Part shown: positions 1 through 7,416 of the stretch, in pieces
Layout of the letters: each line of letters starts with the position of its first letter
How positions within the stretch are numbered: position 1 is the stretch's first letter
Assembly: GCA_947458745.1 (NCBI GenBank)
Contig: CANGYQ010000002.1
Span: 434,001-498,000, forward strand
DNA: 64,000 bases
From: Bryobacteraceae bacterium
Lineage (GTDB): Bacteria; Acidobacteriota; Terriglobia; Bryobacterales; Bryobacteraceae
Reading direction: 5' to 3'
The notes under the pieces: model-generated
Told to the model about the DNA's origin: nothing
Database searches by the model: none
The model's input: the letters and a program-made list of their open reading frames with translations, nothing else
Program-made: the position numbers and the translations under genes

Positions 1-1
1 G

Positions 2-643
2 CGCTATATCGCCAGTGGACAGTTCGGACTGTGGCAGGAAACCGGAGAACTGAACGATTGGATCAGTGAAGCCGCGGCGCTGGAGCTGGGTCTGGGCGAA
101 AACATCGGCCGCCGCATCGCCTCCAGCAGCTACCCGCACAAGGACTTGAGCGTGTTCGCCGCCGCCTACCGGCTGGGCGTTCCCGTCACCGTGCATGTGG
201 GTGTCGGCTACGACATCCTGCATGAACACCCCAACTGCGATGGCGCCGCGCTCGGTTCCGCCAGCTATCGCGATTTTCTGATTTTGGCCGCCACGATGGA
301 GCGTCTGGAAGGCGGCGTGATGCTGAACTTCGGTTCCGCCATCATGGGGCCGGAGGTCTACTTGAAAGCGCTGGCGATGTCGCGCAACGTCGCCCATCAG
401 CACCATCGCACCATCAAGAACTTCTCCACCGCCGTGTTTGATCTGGTGCCCATCCACGGCGACATCCACCGCGAACTCCCCAAGTCTGACCCGGGCTATT
501 ATTTCCGCCCCCACAAGACCATCCTGGTCCGCACCGTGGCCGACGGGGGCGAAAGCTTCTACGTCTGTGGTGACCATCGCGCGACCCTGCCCGCCCTGCG
601 CCGAGCGATCATCGCCGCGCCGGAGGCTCTGGAGACGGCATGA
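2..643 (+). CDS. Deoxyhypusine synthase-like protein (5' partial)
   Basis: The frame is open from the window edge to the TGA at 641-643, so the start lies upstream. The visible 213 residues include a mid-region of the type GVPVTVHVGVGYD, then a hydrophobic glycine-rich stretch (MLNFGSAIMGPEVYLKAL) and a final GGESFYVCGDH segment. From memory this order resembles bacterial proteins annotated as deoxyhypusine synthase-like, which bind NAD and are related to homospermidine/deoxyhypusine synthases. I do not see the classic nucleophile-lysine context of true DHS in this part, so modification of eIF5A is not implied. The stop overlaps the next start (ATGA), and the gene heads a sugar-kinase operon, which suggests a role in sugar or nucleotide-sugar metabolism. 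The family call is moderate and the substrate unknown. Confidence 0.55.
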   Translation, partial: RYIASGQFGLWQETGELNDWISEAAALELGLGENIGRRIASSSYPHKDLSVFAAAYRLGVPVTVHVGVGYDILHEHPNCDGAALGSASYRDFLILAATMERLEGGVMLNFGSAIMGPEVYLKALAMSRNVAHQHHRTIKNFSTAVFDLVPIHGDIHRELPKSDPGYYFRPHKTILVRTVADGGESFYVCGDHRATLPALRRAIIAAPEALETA

Positions 644-1635
644 CGGTAGCGGAGATTGTCGGCGCATTCCCACGCTTGTCGGTGCTGGTAGTGGGCGACA
701 TTTGCCTGGACCACTGGTGCACCTACGACCCCGCCGAAGCTGAGCCGTCCCGTGAAACCGGCATCCCGCGGCTGGCCGTCACTTCCTCCATCTCCACGCC
801 GGGGGCCGCCGGAACCGTGGCCAACAATCTGGTCACGCTGGGTGCGCGCGAAGTGGCGGTGATGGGCGTGGTGGGTGACGACGGCCACGGCTATGAATTG
901 ATGCGGGAGCTCAGCCATCGTCAGATCGGCACCGGACTGATCTGCCGTACGCCCCTGATCCGCACCTTCACCTACACGAAGATCATCAATGGACGCAATG
1001 GCGAAGAGGATCGGCCGCGCATCGATTTCATCAACACCTCCCCGCTGCCCCCATCCATCGAACAAGAGTTGGTGGGGCGGGTGAACAATCACGCAAAGCA
1101 TTTTGATGTGGTCATCATCAGTGATCAGGCCGAAACCAACACGGGTGGCGTGGTGACGCCACTGCTCCGGGAGGCACTTTCACAGGTCGCCCGGACCCAG
1201 CCCGGGCGTGTGTTCTGGGCCGATTCCCGGCGGCGCCTGGAGCATTTCCGGCACATCACGCTGAAGCCCAATGAAGACGAAGTGCGCGGCGCATTTGAGC
1301 GCGCGGCGCTGAGCAGCTTCAGTGAGCTACGCGCACACACGCGCGCCCCGGCGTTAATCGTCACTAGCGGCGGCACGGGCGCCAAGGTAACCACGGCCGA
1401 CGGCGAATGGCACGTCCCCACGCGGCCCGTAGCCCAACCAGTGGACATCTGCGGCGCGGGGGATAGCTTCAACGCCGGCGGCGCACTCACGCTCGCCATC
1501 ACCGGCGATCCGTTGCAAGCAGCCTACGTTGGCAATCTGGTGGCCTCGATCACGATCATGCAGAAGGGCACGGGCTCCGCCACGCCACAGCAGGTGATCG
1601 CCGCGGCGCAAGAGGTTCCCGGGCCGGTATGCTGA
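640..1635 (+). CDS. PfkB-family carbohydrate kinase, HldE N-domain-like
   Basis: A 331-residue ribokinase/PfkB-fold sugar kinase. The N-terminus has the family's opening beta-strand (VLVVGDICLDHW). An AGTVANN segment follows near residue 57, a LKPNEDE segment lies mid-protein, and the C-terminal signature DICGAGDSF has its catalytic Asp at about residue 275 and the GAGD anion hole at 272-275. The LKPN motif and the neighbouring GmhA-like isomerase point to D-glycero-beta-D-manno-heptose-7-phosphate kinase activity. No cytidylyltransferase domain is fused, unlike enterobacterial HldE. The start overlaps the upstream stop as ATGA and the end overlaps the ROK gene by 7 bases. The kinase call is firm; the heptose substrate is inferred from context. 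Confidence 0.85.
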   Translation: MTVAEIVGAFPRLSVLVVGDICLDHWCTYDPAEAEPSRETGIPRLAVTSSISTPGAAGTVANNLVTLGAREVAVMGVVGDDGHGYELMRELSHRQIGTGLICRTPLIRTFTYTKIINGRNGEEDRPRIDFINTSPLPPSIEQELVGRVNNHAKHFDVVIISDQAETNTGGVVTPLLREALSQVARTQPGRVFWADSRRRLEHFRHITLKPNEDEVRGAFERAALSSFSELRAHTRAPALIVTSGGTGAKVTTADGEWHVPTRPVAQPVDICGAGDSFNAGGALTLAITGDPLQAAYVGNLVASITIMQKGTGSATPQQVIAAAQEVPGPVC

Positions 1636-2474
1636 CACTCGCGCTCGACATCGGCGGCACCAAATTCTCAGCTGCTTTGTTTGACGACAACCGCATGATC
1701 CGCCGCCACAGCCAGGCGACGGACCGTGAGGGCGGCATGGAATGGATGCTGGCGCAACTGGCGGCCCTGGGCCAGAGCTGGCAGCCGTTTGACCGCTGCG
1801 GCATCGGTTTCGGTGGCCCGGTCCTGTTCGATCAGCAGCGCGTCGCACTTTCAACGCACGTCGGCGGCTGGAGCGATTTCGATTTCACGGCCTGGGCGGC
1901 GTCTCAGTTTGGCGTGCCCACCGTGATGGACAACGATGCCAACGTGGGCGCGATGGGCGAAGGTGTCCATGGAGCGGGCCGGGGCTGCCGGCCACTGTTC
2001 TACATGACGCTTTCCACCGGCATCGGCGGCGGCATCCTGGGTGAGCACGGCGTCTGGCGCGGGGCCGATTCCTATGCCGGCGAACTGGGCCACTTGACGA
2101 TTCACCCCGGCGGCCCGGAATGCCTGTGCGGTGCGCGCGGCTGCTTTGAACGGATGTGCTGCGGCCTGTGGCTGGAACGCGACCACGGCCAATCAGCCAA
2201 ACAATTGATGACCCAGCCCGAGTTTGTCAGCCGCTACGTCGTTGACCTGACACTGGGCCTCAAGGCCGCGCTGATGATCCTGAACCCCGCCCGCATCGTC
2301 ATCGGCGGCGGCATCAGCAAAGCCGGTGATGCGCTTTTTGTACCCTTGCGCCAGGAGTTGGCGCGTCAAATGACCAGTTGGTCGCGTGCCCGCGTGGATG
2401 TGGTGCCGGCCCAATTGGGCGATGACAGCGTGCTTTATGGCGCGCTTGAGTTAGCCAAGGAGATAACACTATGA
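1629..2474 (+). CDS. ROK-family sugar kinase
   Basis: A 281-residue ROK protein without the DNA-binding domain of ROK repressors. It has the phosphate loop DIGGTK at 7-12, the catalytic Asp within DNDAN (D103), the STGIGGG nucleotide loop near 129-135, and the zinc motif GH(154-155)...CLCGARGC with Cys165, Cys167 and Cys172. It is somewhat short for a glucokinase because the helical segment after the zinc motif is reduced. It lies between a PfkB kinase and a GmhA-like isomerase with overlapping ends (7 bases upstream, ATGA downstream), so it probably acts in the same pathway. Its substrate could be glucose, N-acetylmannosamine or a heptose and cannot be read from sequence. Confidence 0.87.
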   Translation: MLTLALDIGGTKFSAALFDDNRMIRRHSQATDREGGMEWMLAQLAALGQSWQPFDRCGIGFGGPVLFDQQRVALSTHVGGWSDFDFTAWAASQFGVPTVMDNDANVGAMGEGVHGAGRGCRPLFYMTLSTGIGGGILGEHGVWRGADSYAGELGHLTIHPGGPECLCGARGCFERMCCGLWLERDHGQSAKQLMTQPEFVSRYVVDLTLGLKAALMILNPARIVIGGGISKAGDALFVPLRQELARQMTSWSRARVDVVPAQLGDDSVLYGALELAKEITL

Positions 2475-3034
2475 CCGCCGCGAATTTCGCCGCAAGCTAT
2501 AAAACCGGCCTGCTCAAGGCCCTGGAGACCATCGACCTGGCTAAAGTGGAGCAGGCAGCGCAGTGGCTGACCGAAGCCCGCGACCAGGACCGACAGGTCT
2601 TCACCTGCGGCAACGGCGGCAGCGCCGCCACCGCATCCCACTTTGTCACCGACATGGTGAAAGGGGCCAGCTACGGCAAGCCCAAGCGCTTCCGCATCAT
2701 GGCGCTGACTGATTCGGCGCCCACGATGACGGCTTATGGCAACGATCTGTCTTACGATCATGTCTTCGTGGAACACCTGAAGAACTTCGCCCGCCCCGGC
2801 GATGTCGTGATGGCCATTTCTGGCTCCGGCAATTCGCCCAATGTGCTCCGCGCCATCGAGTACGGCAATGAAATTGGGTGTAAGACGATTGGCCTAAGCG
2901 GCCGCGGCGGCGGCCGTCTGGGCGAACTGGCGCAGTTGCACATCAATGTAGCGGAGCCGCATATGGGCCGCATTGAAGATGGCCACCACATCATTTGCCA
3001 CATGCTGTGCTACTACTTCATGGACGCGGAATAG
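2471..3034 (+). CDS. gmhA: SIS-domain phosphosugar isomerase, GmhA-like
   Basis: A 187-residue single SIS domain with the phosphosugar-binding loop CGNGGSAATASHF at about 46-58 and a second SGSGNSPNV loop near 118-126, the arrangement seen in sedoheptulose-7-phosphate isomerase GmhA. GmhA normally makes D-glycero-D-manno-heptose 7-phosphate in the cytoplasm for LPS core heptose. The length matches the family. It is translationally coupled to the ROK gene (ATGA), and the PfkB kinase two genes upstream would supply the next step. A related DiaA-like or other SIS protein is possible, but the kinase neighbours favour the isomerase role. No GmhB phosphatase or HldD epimerase lies in the visible part of the cluster. 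Confidence 0.8.
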   Translation: MTAANFAASYKTGLLKALETIDLAKVEQAAQWLTEARDQDRQVFTCGNGGSAATASHFVTDMVKGASYGKPKRFRIMALTDSAPTMTAYGNDLSYDHVFVEHLKNFARPGDVVMAISGSGNSPNVLRAIEYGNEIGCKTIGLSGRGGGRLGELAQLHINVAEPHMGRIEDGHHIICHMLCYYFMDAE

Positions 3035-3061
3035 CGCGAAACCCTTACACTGAAGACAACA

Positions 3062-3658
3062 ATGTTTTTGAAGATTCTCGCCCACCCGATTTTCTCGACG
3101 CTCAACTTCCACATGCCGATGATCGTGGATCTTTCGCATCCCGTGGTGATGCTGCAGGGAGAAAACGGGTCCGGCAAATCCACCCTGCTCCATTCCATCT
3201 ACCACGCCCTGCGTGGTGAAGAGATTGACGGCTTCATCTACCGCTGGCAGGGCAAGCCGGAAGGCACGCAGTTTTTCCTGTTCGACGCCGAACAGCATAA
3301 CCCGCGCATGCAGATGGAGTTCTTCAAGGACAATCCGCAGATGATGGAGTTTCTGCAGATGGCCAGCCATGGACAAGTGATGCTGGCCATGTTCAGGGAA
3401 AACTTCCCGACACTGCCCGAAGGCACGATCCTGCTGCTGGATGAGCCGGAGATGGCACTGTCGATGTCCAATCAGCAGCGCATCCTGAAGATGCTGCTGG
3501 AGCTGGCCGAGAAGAAGAAGTTCCGCATTATCTGCGCCACGCATTCACCGGTGCTGATCGGGGCCAAGGAAACCTACGTCATCAACCTCGACAATCACAC
3601 CAACAAGAACGTCGCCGACATGACGATGGGCGTCCAGGGTGCCTCGACGATTCAATAG
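3062..3658 (+). CDS. Compact ABC/SMC-type ATPase
   Basis: A 198-residue single-domain ATPase. Walker A GENGSGKST lies at 33-41, an ABC-signature-like segment MASHGQ at about 100-105, Walker B ILLLDEPE at 123-130 and an H-loop CATHSP near 158-163. There is no transmembrane segment and no coiled coil between the motifs, so it is neither a transporter partner nor an SMC. The layout is that of stand-alone AAA proteins related to RecF and other ABC ATPases. It starts 27 bases after the isomerase gene on the same strand and is probably cotranscribed, although a role in sugar metabolism is not obvious. It ends before a hairpin that separates it from a convergent gene. The ATPase call is secure, the function unknown. 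Confidence 0.8.
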   Translation: MFLKILAHPIFSTLNFHMPMIVDLSHPVVMLQGENGSGKSTLLHSIYHALRGEEIDGFIYRWQGKPEGTQFFLFDAEQHNPRMQMEFFKDNPQMMEFLQMASHGQVMLAMFRENFPTLPEGTILLLDEPEMALSMSNQQRILKMLLELAEKKKFRIICATHSPVLIGAKETYVINLDNHTNKNVADMTMGVQGASTIQ

Positions 3659-3691
3659 CGTCCCGGCCGCCCCGCGGCTGGCATTGCAGCA

Positions 3692-3726
3692 CCAGACTGG
3701 ATCGAATCGGGCTCGACCCAGTCTGG
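3692..3726. terminator. Hairpin between convergent genes
   Basis: Perfect 9-base arms CCAGACTGG (3692-3700) and CCAGTCTGG (3718-3726) are extended inward by TCGA/TCGA after one A-C mismatch, leaving a 7-base loop. It sits in the 80-base gap between two convergent genes and could end both transcripts. There is no U-tract on either side, so intrinsic termination is uncertain. Confidence 0.45.
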
Positions 3727-3738
3727 CCTTGACCGCAG

Positions 3739-4164
3739 CTAGATGCGACGGAGTTCGCCCGATAGATTCGAACCCTTATCGGTGGAAGTCGTAAAGACGC
3801 TACCGCCATTGGTGGCCACCACAAAATCCAAGGTCGAGACGATGCCGTCGGCTAGAACGGTCGTCATCGTGCCGCTGCAATCCGCATTCAGCGAATAGGT
3901 ACCGGAGCTGGACAAATTGCGCTGCACCACACCGGCGGTCACCGTCGTTTGGGCAACCACCACAAACTTTCCAGCACCATCGAAGATATGCACTCCAATC
4001 ACGGAGATATTGCCCGTGCCATCAATGCTTCCGCTGAGGCGGAAGCCATAGGCGCTGGTCAGCGTTCGGGTGGTGCACGTATTTTGTGCTTGCGCCGCCG
4101 GCATCGCCAGCAGGATCACGAGGGCCAAACCGGCCACGCGAGAGAGATTGATCAAGTGTTTCAT
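3739..4164 (-). CDS. Small secreted protein of unknown function
   Basis: A 141-residue protein. I chose the ATG at 4164 because a GGAGAAA ribosome site lies 6 bases before it; an ATG five codons earlier overlaps that site. The N-terminus (MKHLINLSRVAGLALVILLAMPAAQA) is a clean Sec signal peptide ending at an AQA-type site. The mature part is small, Gly/Ser/Thr-rich and beta-prone, with repeated SGSIDGTGNISV- and GTYSLNADCSGTMT-like segments and two or three cysteines. This suggests a small periplasmic or surface beta-rich protein. Similar short proteins are common in acidobacteria, but I recognise no domain. It is divergent from motA across a 343-base gap. Confidence 0.65.
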   Translation of the reverse strand: MKHLINLSRVAGLALVILLAMPAAQAQNTCTTRTLTSAYGFRLSGSIDGTGNISVIGVHIFDGAGKFVVVAQTTVTAGVVQRNLSSSGTYSLNADCSGTMTTVLADGIVSTLDFVVATNGGSVFTTSTDKGSNLSGELRRI

Positions 4165-4507
4165 GCGAATTTTCTCCATTCAAAGACATCGGCCACCTAG
4201 CCGAAGCTGCAGTCCGAGGCCCAGAACCGCAGCCCGCACGGCAAGTGATGGCAATAGAAGGAGTAGCGCCCCGCGCCGTTCCGCCTTCAGTCGGCCAGCC
4301 CGCTAACCGCTTCCGTTCGCCCTGGACCAAACGACCATATTTGACCGGCGCTCCGCCGGTATGCCGGGGCCCCAAGAACCGGCCGGCCTGAACCTCACAA
4401 ACCGGCACGGTCGGGCCCGGAAACGGGCGCGCCGCCCCCGATCTTTGGCGATTTCTTCCCGCCGGGCGTCAATATTCGGTCACCCGTTCCGATGAGGCTA
4501 ACTGAGT
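4165..4507. other. Intergenic region between divergent genes
   Basis: 343 bases without a convincing gene, between the secreted protein (minus) and motA (plus); promoters for both should lie here. A 7-base-pair hairpin ACCGGCG-CTC-CGCCGGT occupies 4344-4360. A GAGG at 4494-4497 is a plausible ribosome site for motA, 10 bases before its ATG. I see no clear sigma-28 type flagellar promoter. Confidence 0.5.
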
Positions 4508-5371
4508 ATGTTTGCCATCATCGGAATCGTCGTCGTCTTTGGTGCCGTCATCGGCGGGTTTATGCTGTCCCACGGACAGCTGCCTGTCTTGTGGCAGCCT
4601 AACGAATTCATCGTCATTTTCGGCGCGGCCCTGGGCACACTGCTGATAGCGAACCCCCTGAATATCGTGATCGGCGTATTCAAGGGCATGATTGGCATCC
4701 TGAAGGGCAGCCCCTACAACAAGAAGTTCTACCTGGACGCACTGAAGATGTTGAACGAGATCTTCGCCTACGCCCGCAAGAACGGCATGGCCAAGCTGGA
4801 ACAGGACGTCGACGACCCGCACAAGAGCGCGTTGTTCTCCAAGTACCCGGCGCTGGCCAAGAACCACCACGCGCTCGACTTTGTCTGCGACTCGCTCCGC
4901 ACCGCCATCTCCGGCGGCATCGGCCATTTTGAACTGGACCAGACGATGGAAGGTGAAATTGAGCTGCATCACCACGAATCCTCGCAGCCCATCACAGCTC
5001 TCAATTCCGTCGCCGACGCGTTGCCGGGCCTGGGCATTGTGGCCGCCGTGCTCGGTATCGTCATCACCATGGGTGCGCTCGGCGGGCCCCCGGAAGAGAT
5101 CGGCCACCACGTAGCGGCAGCGCTGGTGGGTACCTTCATCGGCATTCTGATGTCGTACGGCGTCGCTGGTCCGCTGGCCAGCAACATGACCAAGATCGTT
5201 GATGCGGAAAGCGAGTTCTTTAAGTTCCTCCGCGCGGGCGTCATGGCGTTCATCAAGGGTGCCGCCCCGATCCTGGCAGTGGAGACCGCCCGCCGCACCA
5301 TCCCGGGCCACGTGCGGCCCTCCTTCAAGGAAATGGAAGCGGCCTGCAAGGGCGGCGGCGCAGCGGCATAG
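4508..5371 (+). CDS. motA: Flagellar motor stator protein MotA
   Basis: A 287-residue inner-membrane protein with the MotA layout. Two N-terminal membrane segments come first (FAIIGIVVVFGAVIGGFML and a segment from FIVIFGAALGTLL). A large charged cytoplasmic loop follows, then two more segments starting at LPGLGIVAAVLGIVITMGAL and VAAALVGTFIGILMSYGVAG. The conserved prolines at the start of segment 3 and after segment 4 correspond to the channel and rotor-coupling prolines of MotA. With MotB it forms the ion-conducting stator that drives the flagellar rotor. It is followed 31 bases later by motB. No other flagellar or chemotaxis gene is in the window, so the stator pair is detached from the main motility clusters, at least locally. 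Confidence 0.93.
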   Translation: MFAIIGIVVVFGAVIGGFMLSHGQLPVLWQPNEFIVIFGAALGTLLIANPLNIVIGVFKGMIGILKGSPYNKKFYLDALKMLNEIFAYARKNGMAKLEQDVDDPHKSALFSKYPALAKNHHALDFVCDSLRTAISGGIGHFELDQTMEGEIELHHHESSQPITALNSVADALPGLGIVAAVLGIVITMGALGGPPEEIGHHVAAALVGTFIGILMSYGVAGPLASNMTKIVDAESEFFKFLRAGVMAFIKGAAPILAVETARRTIPGHVRPSFKEMEAACKGGGAAA

Positions 5372-5402
5372 TTCCGACGGTTAGAAACGAGCACCTACAC
5401 GA

Positions 5403-6497
5403 ATGTCGGACCAAGCCAAAGACGTCGCGCCAATTATCATCATCAAGAAGAAGGGTGGCCACGGCGGCCACCACGGCGGTGCCTGGAAAGTGGCCTACGC
5501 CGACTTCGTCACCGCCATGATGGCGTTCTTCATGGTGATGTGGCTGCTGAACGCCGGCGAAAAGGTGAAGGAGTCGGTGGCCGGCTACTTCAATGACCCC
5601 ACCGGCTACAAAGGCAACACGGGCTCCGGCGCGGCAGGCACGGGCGACGGCCTCTCCATCAGCAAGGACGAAATGCCGGACCTGCAGAAGAAGCTCGAAC
5701 AGGCACTCAAGGAGATGCCCAAGTTCGAGGAGATGAAGGACAACATCAAGTTCACGGTGACGGGCGAAGGCCTCCGCATTGAACTGCTCGAAACCGAAAA
5801 CGGCATGTTCTTTGGCTCCGGCAGCCCTAACCCTAGCAAGGAAGGCCGCGAACTGTTGGAGAAGATGGCGGAAGAGCTGGGCAAGATGCCCAACGCCGTC
5901 CTGATCGAAGGACACACCGATTCCAAGCCCTACTCCGGCCAAGGCTACACCAACTGGGAGCTCTCCGCCGACCGTGCCAATATGTCCCGCAAGGTGATGC
6001 AGAACTCGGGCCTGCGTTCCGACCAGGTGCTCCAGGTCCGAGGCTTTGCCGACCAGCGCCTGTTCAAGAAAGACGACCCCACCGACGCCTCCAACCGCCG
6101 CATCTCGATCATCGTCCAGTACAAGGTGCCCCAAGCGGAAGAAGAGGGAGAGGGCAAGGAAAAGAAAGAGGGCGAGGAAAAGAAGGAGGGCGAGAAGGCC
6201 GAAGGCGCTAAGGACGAGAAGGCCGCCAAGCCACACGGCGAAAAGGCCGCCAAGCCACACGGCGAGAAGGACGCCAAGCCCGCCAAGGGCCAGGAGAAAG
6301 CTGCCGATAAGCACGCCGAGAAAGCCGCTGAGAAAACCGCCGCGAAGCAGCCCGAGAAACCGTCAGCCGCTGAGAAGGGTGGCGACGCGAAGGCAGCCGC
6401 GGCCAAGCCGAAAGCCGCCAAGGGCAAGGGAGCGAAAGGTAAAGGTGCAAAGGAGAAGGCTGGCAGCGAGGAAAGGCCCAGCGCACCCAAGCACTAG
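5403..6497 (+). CDS. motB: Flagellar motor stator protein MotB with long Lys/Ala/Glu tail
   Basis: A 364-residue protein. The single membrane helix follows a basic Gly/His-rich N-terminus and contains the proton-binding Asp (D34, in AYADFVTAMMAFFMVMWLL). A linker-plug region comes next, then an OmpA-like peptidoglycan-binding domain (about 110-245; VLIEGHTDS and LSADRANMSRKVM motifs). After it comes an unusual tail of about 115 residues made almost only of Lys, Ala, Glu, Pro and Gly, including a duplicated KPHGEKAA unit. Typical MotB proteins end soon after the OmpA domain. The tail would lie in the periplasm beyond the peptidoglycan-binding fold and is strongly basic. It may add wall contact or simply be low-complexity drift. 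It forms a two-gene unit with motA. Confidence 0.92.
   Translation: MSDQAKDVAPIIIIKKKGGHGGHHGGAWKVAYADFVTAMMAFFMVMWLLNAGEKVKESVAGYFNDPTGYKGNTGSGAAGTGDGLSISKDEMPDLQKKLEQALKEMPKFEEMKDNIKFTVTGEGLRIELLETENGMFFGSGSPNPSKEGRELLEKMAEELGKMPNAVLIEGHTDSKPYSGQGYTNWELSADRANMSRKVMQNSGLRSDQVLQVRGFADQRLFKKDDPTDASNRRISIIVQYKVPQAEEEGEGKEKKEGEEKKEGEKAEGAKDEKAAKPHGEKAAKPHGEKDAKPAKGQEKAADKHAEKAAEKTAAKQPEKPSAAEKGGDAKAAAAKPKAAKGKGAKGKGAKEKAGSEERPSAPKH
6216..6263 (+). repeat. 24-base in-frame tandem duplication in motB
   Basis: Two near-identical 24-base units (6216-6239 and 6240-6263) differ at one position and encode EKAAKPHG twice, in frame, inside the basic tail of MotB. A third, partial unit starts after them. 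This looks like recent slippage or unequal recombination in the low-complexity tail. Confidence 0.8.
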
Positions 6498-6593
6498 CCA
6501 AGGCGCTGGATTCCCTGGTTTTCGCACCTTACGTCTTCGGCAGGTTGACGTCTCGGCGACAAAGTACGACCGCCGCTAGCCCGGAAACGAAAA

Positions 6594-6631
6594 TGCCCAC
6601 TGGCCATTCGGAGGCCAGTGGGCACTCTTTT
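6594..6631. terminator. Bidirectional intrinsic terminator between motB and a PEP-CTERM gene
   Basis: A perfect 12-base stem: TGCCCACTGGCC at 6594-6605, loop ATTCGGA, and GGCCAGTGGGCA at 6613-6624. CTCTTTT follows on the plus strand and TTTTCG on the minus strand. It lies between the ends of two convergent genes and should serve both. Confidence 0.85.
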
Positions 6632-6650
6632 ATGAGGTTGTTGGAAGCGA

Positions 6651-7289
6651 TTACCTATTCCGGCGAATCCACCCGGCAGTCACCACACCCAAACCCACCA
6701 GCAGGGACCCGAGCGTCCCGGGTTCTGGGACGTTAGTTCCGCTAGGCGTAAAGTTCAGATCGTCAAAGATCGCGAGCGTGCTCGAAAAGCTCAGCACAGC
6801 CGTGGCGATGCCCGGTCCGGAAACTTTTAGCAGATTCCAGGACCCTTCTGCATTTGCCACAGAGCTGCTGCCGACCTGTTTGCCCCCCCCGTCGAACGCC
6901 GTCAGCGTGACATCAGTGCCCACGCTCGCCCAAATCGAAACATCGGTCACCAGCGATGAAAACGTCAGCGTTTCCGGCCCAATCGGCGTCCCCCCGCCGA
7001 CGAACGACCCAACCGCAGAAGCGTTGAATGCCAGAAAAGCGGCGCCGCTACGAGCGTTGATGCCGAAGGAACTGCATTGGTCCAGGGCCGCGCCCCCATC
7101 GATCGCGGACGGGCCGGAAAACGTAACGCCCGATCCGGCATACTGCGTGGTGAGCGCGGTGCGCGGGCTCTGAGCGAAAACGCAACGGCCGACACCGATT
7201 TCGAAATCGATTGATCCCGCAAGCAGCGCGCTGCTGCCCAACATCAAGGTGCCCACAATGGTCAGCGGGCGGAACAAACAAGGTTTCAT
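6651..7289 (-). CDS. PEP-CTERM sorting-domain protein
   Basis: A 212-residue exported protein. I chose the ATG at 7289 because an AAGGAGGG ribosome site ends 4 bases before it; an upstream in-frame start lacks one. Residues 1 to about 25 form a Sec signal peptide ending near ALLAG. The middle is a beta-rich domain of about 150 residues with SLVTDVSIWASVGTDVTLTAFDGGG-like strands. The C-terminus carries the sorting signal: VPEPGT, a hydrophobic helix (LGSLLVGLGVVTAGW) and the basic tail IRRNR. In PEP-CTERM systems an exosortase cleaves at this signal and releases or anchors the protein at the outer surface; no exosortase gene is in the window. The function of the mature domain is unknown. Confidence 0.88.
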   Translation of the reverse strand: MKPCLFRPLTIVGTLMLGSSALLAGSIDFEIGVGRCVFAQSPRTALTTQYAGSGVTFSGPSAIDGGAALDQCSSFGINARSGAAFLAFNASAVGSFVGGGTPIGPETLTFSSLVTDVSIWASVGTDVTLTAFDGGGKQVGSSSVANAEGSWNLLKVSGPGIATAVLSFSSTLAIFDDLNFTPSGTNVPEPGTLGSLLVGLGVVTAGWIRRNR

Positions 7290-7416
7290 GAACCCTCCTT
7301 TTGGATCGCAGGATATCACAACCTGGCTGTGAGTTGCCGTCGCGTAGGCCTTTCACCGCAACTCAACTCGGCGACACCGAGGCCGATCGATTTGCGCTAC
7401 GCCCAGCCCCGAGTCG

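Noticed and set aside
2-643. True deoxyhypusine synthase acting on an eIF5A-like protein
   Set aside because: The nucleophile-lysine motif is not visible in the part available and the operon context is sugar metabolism.
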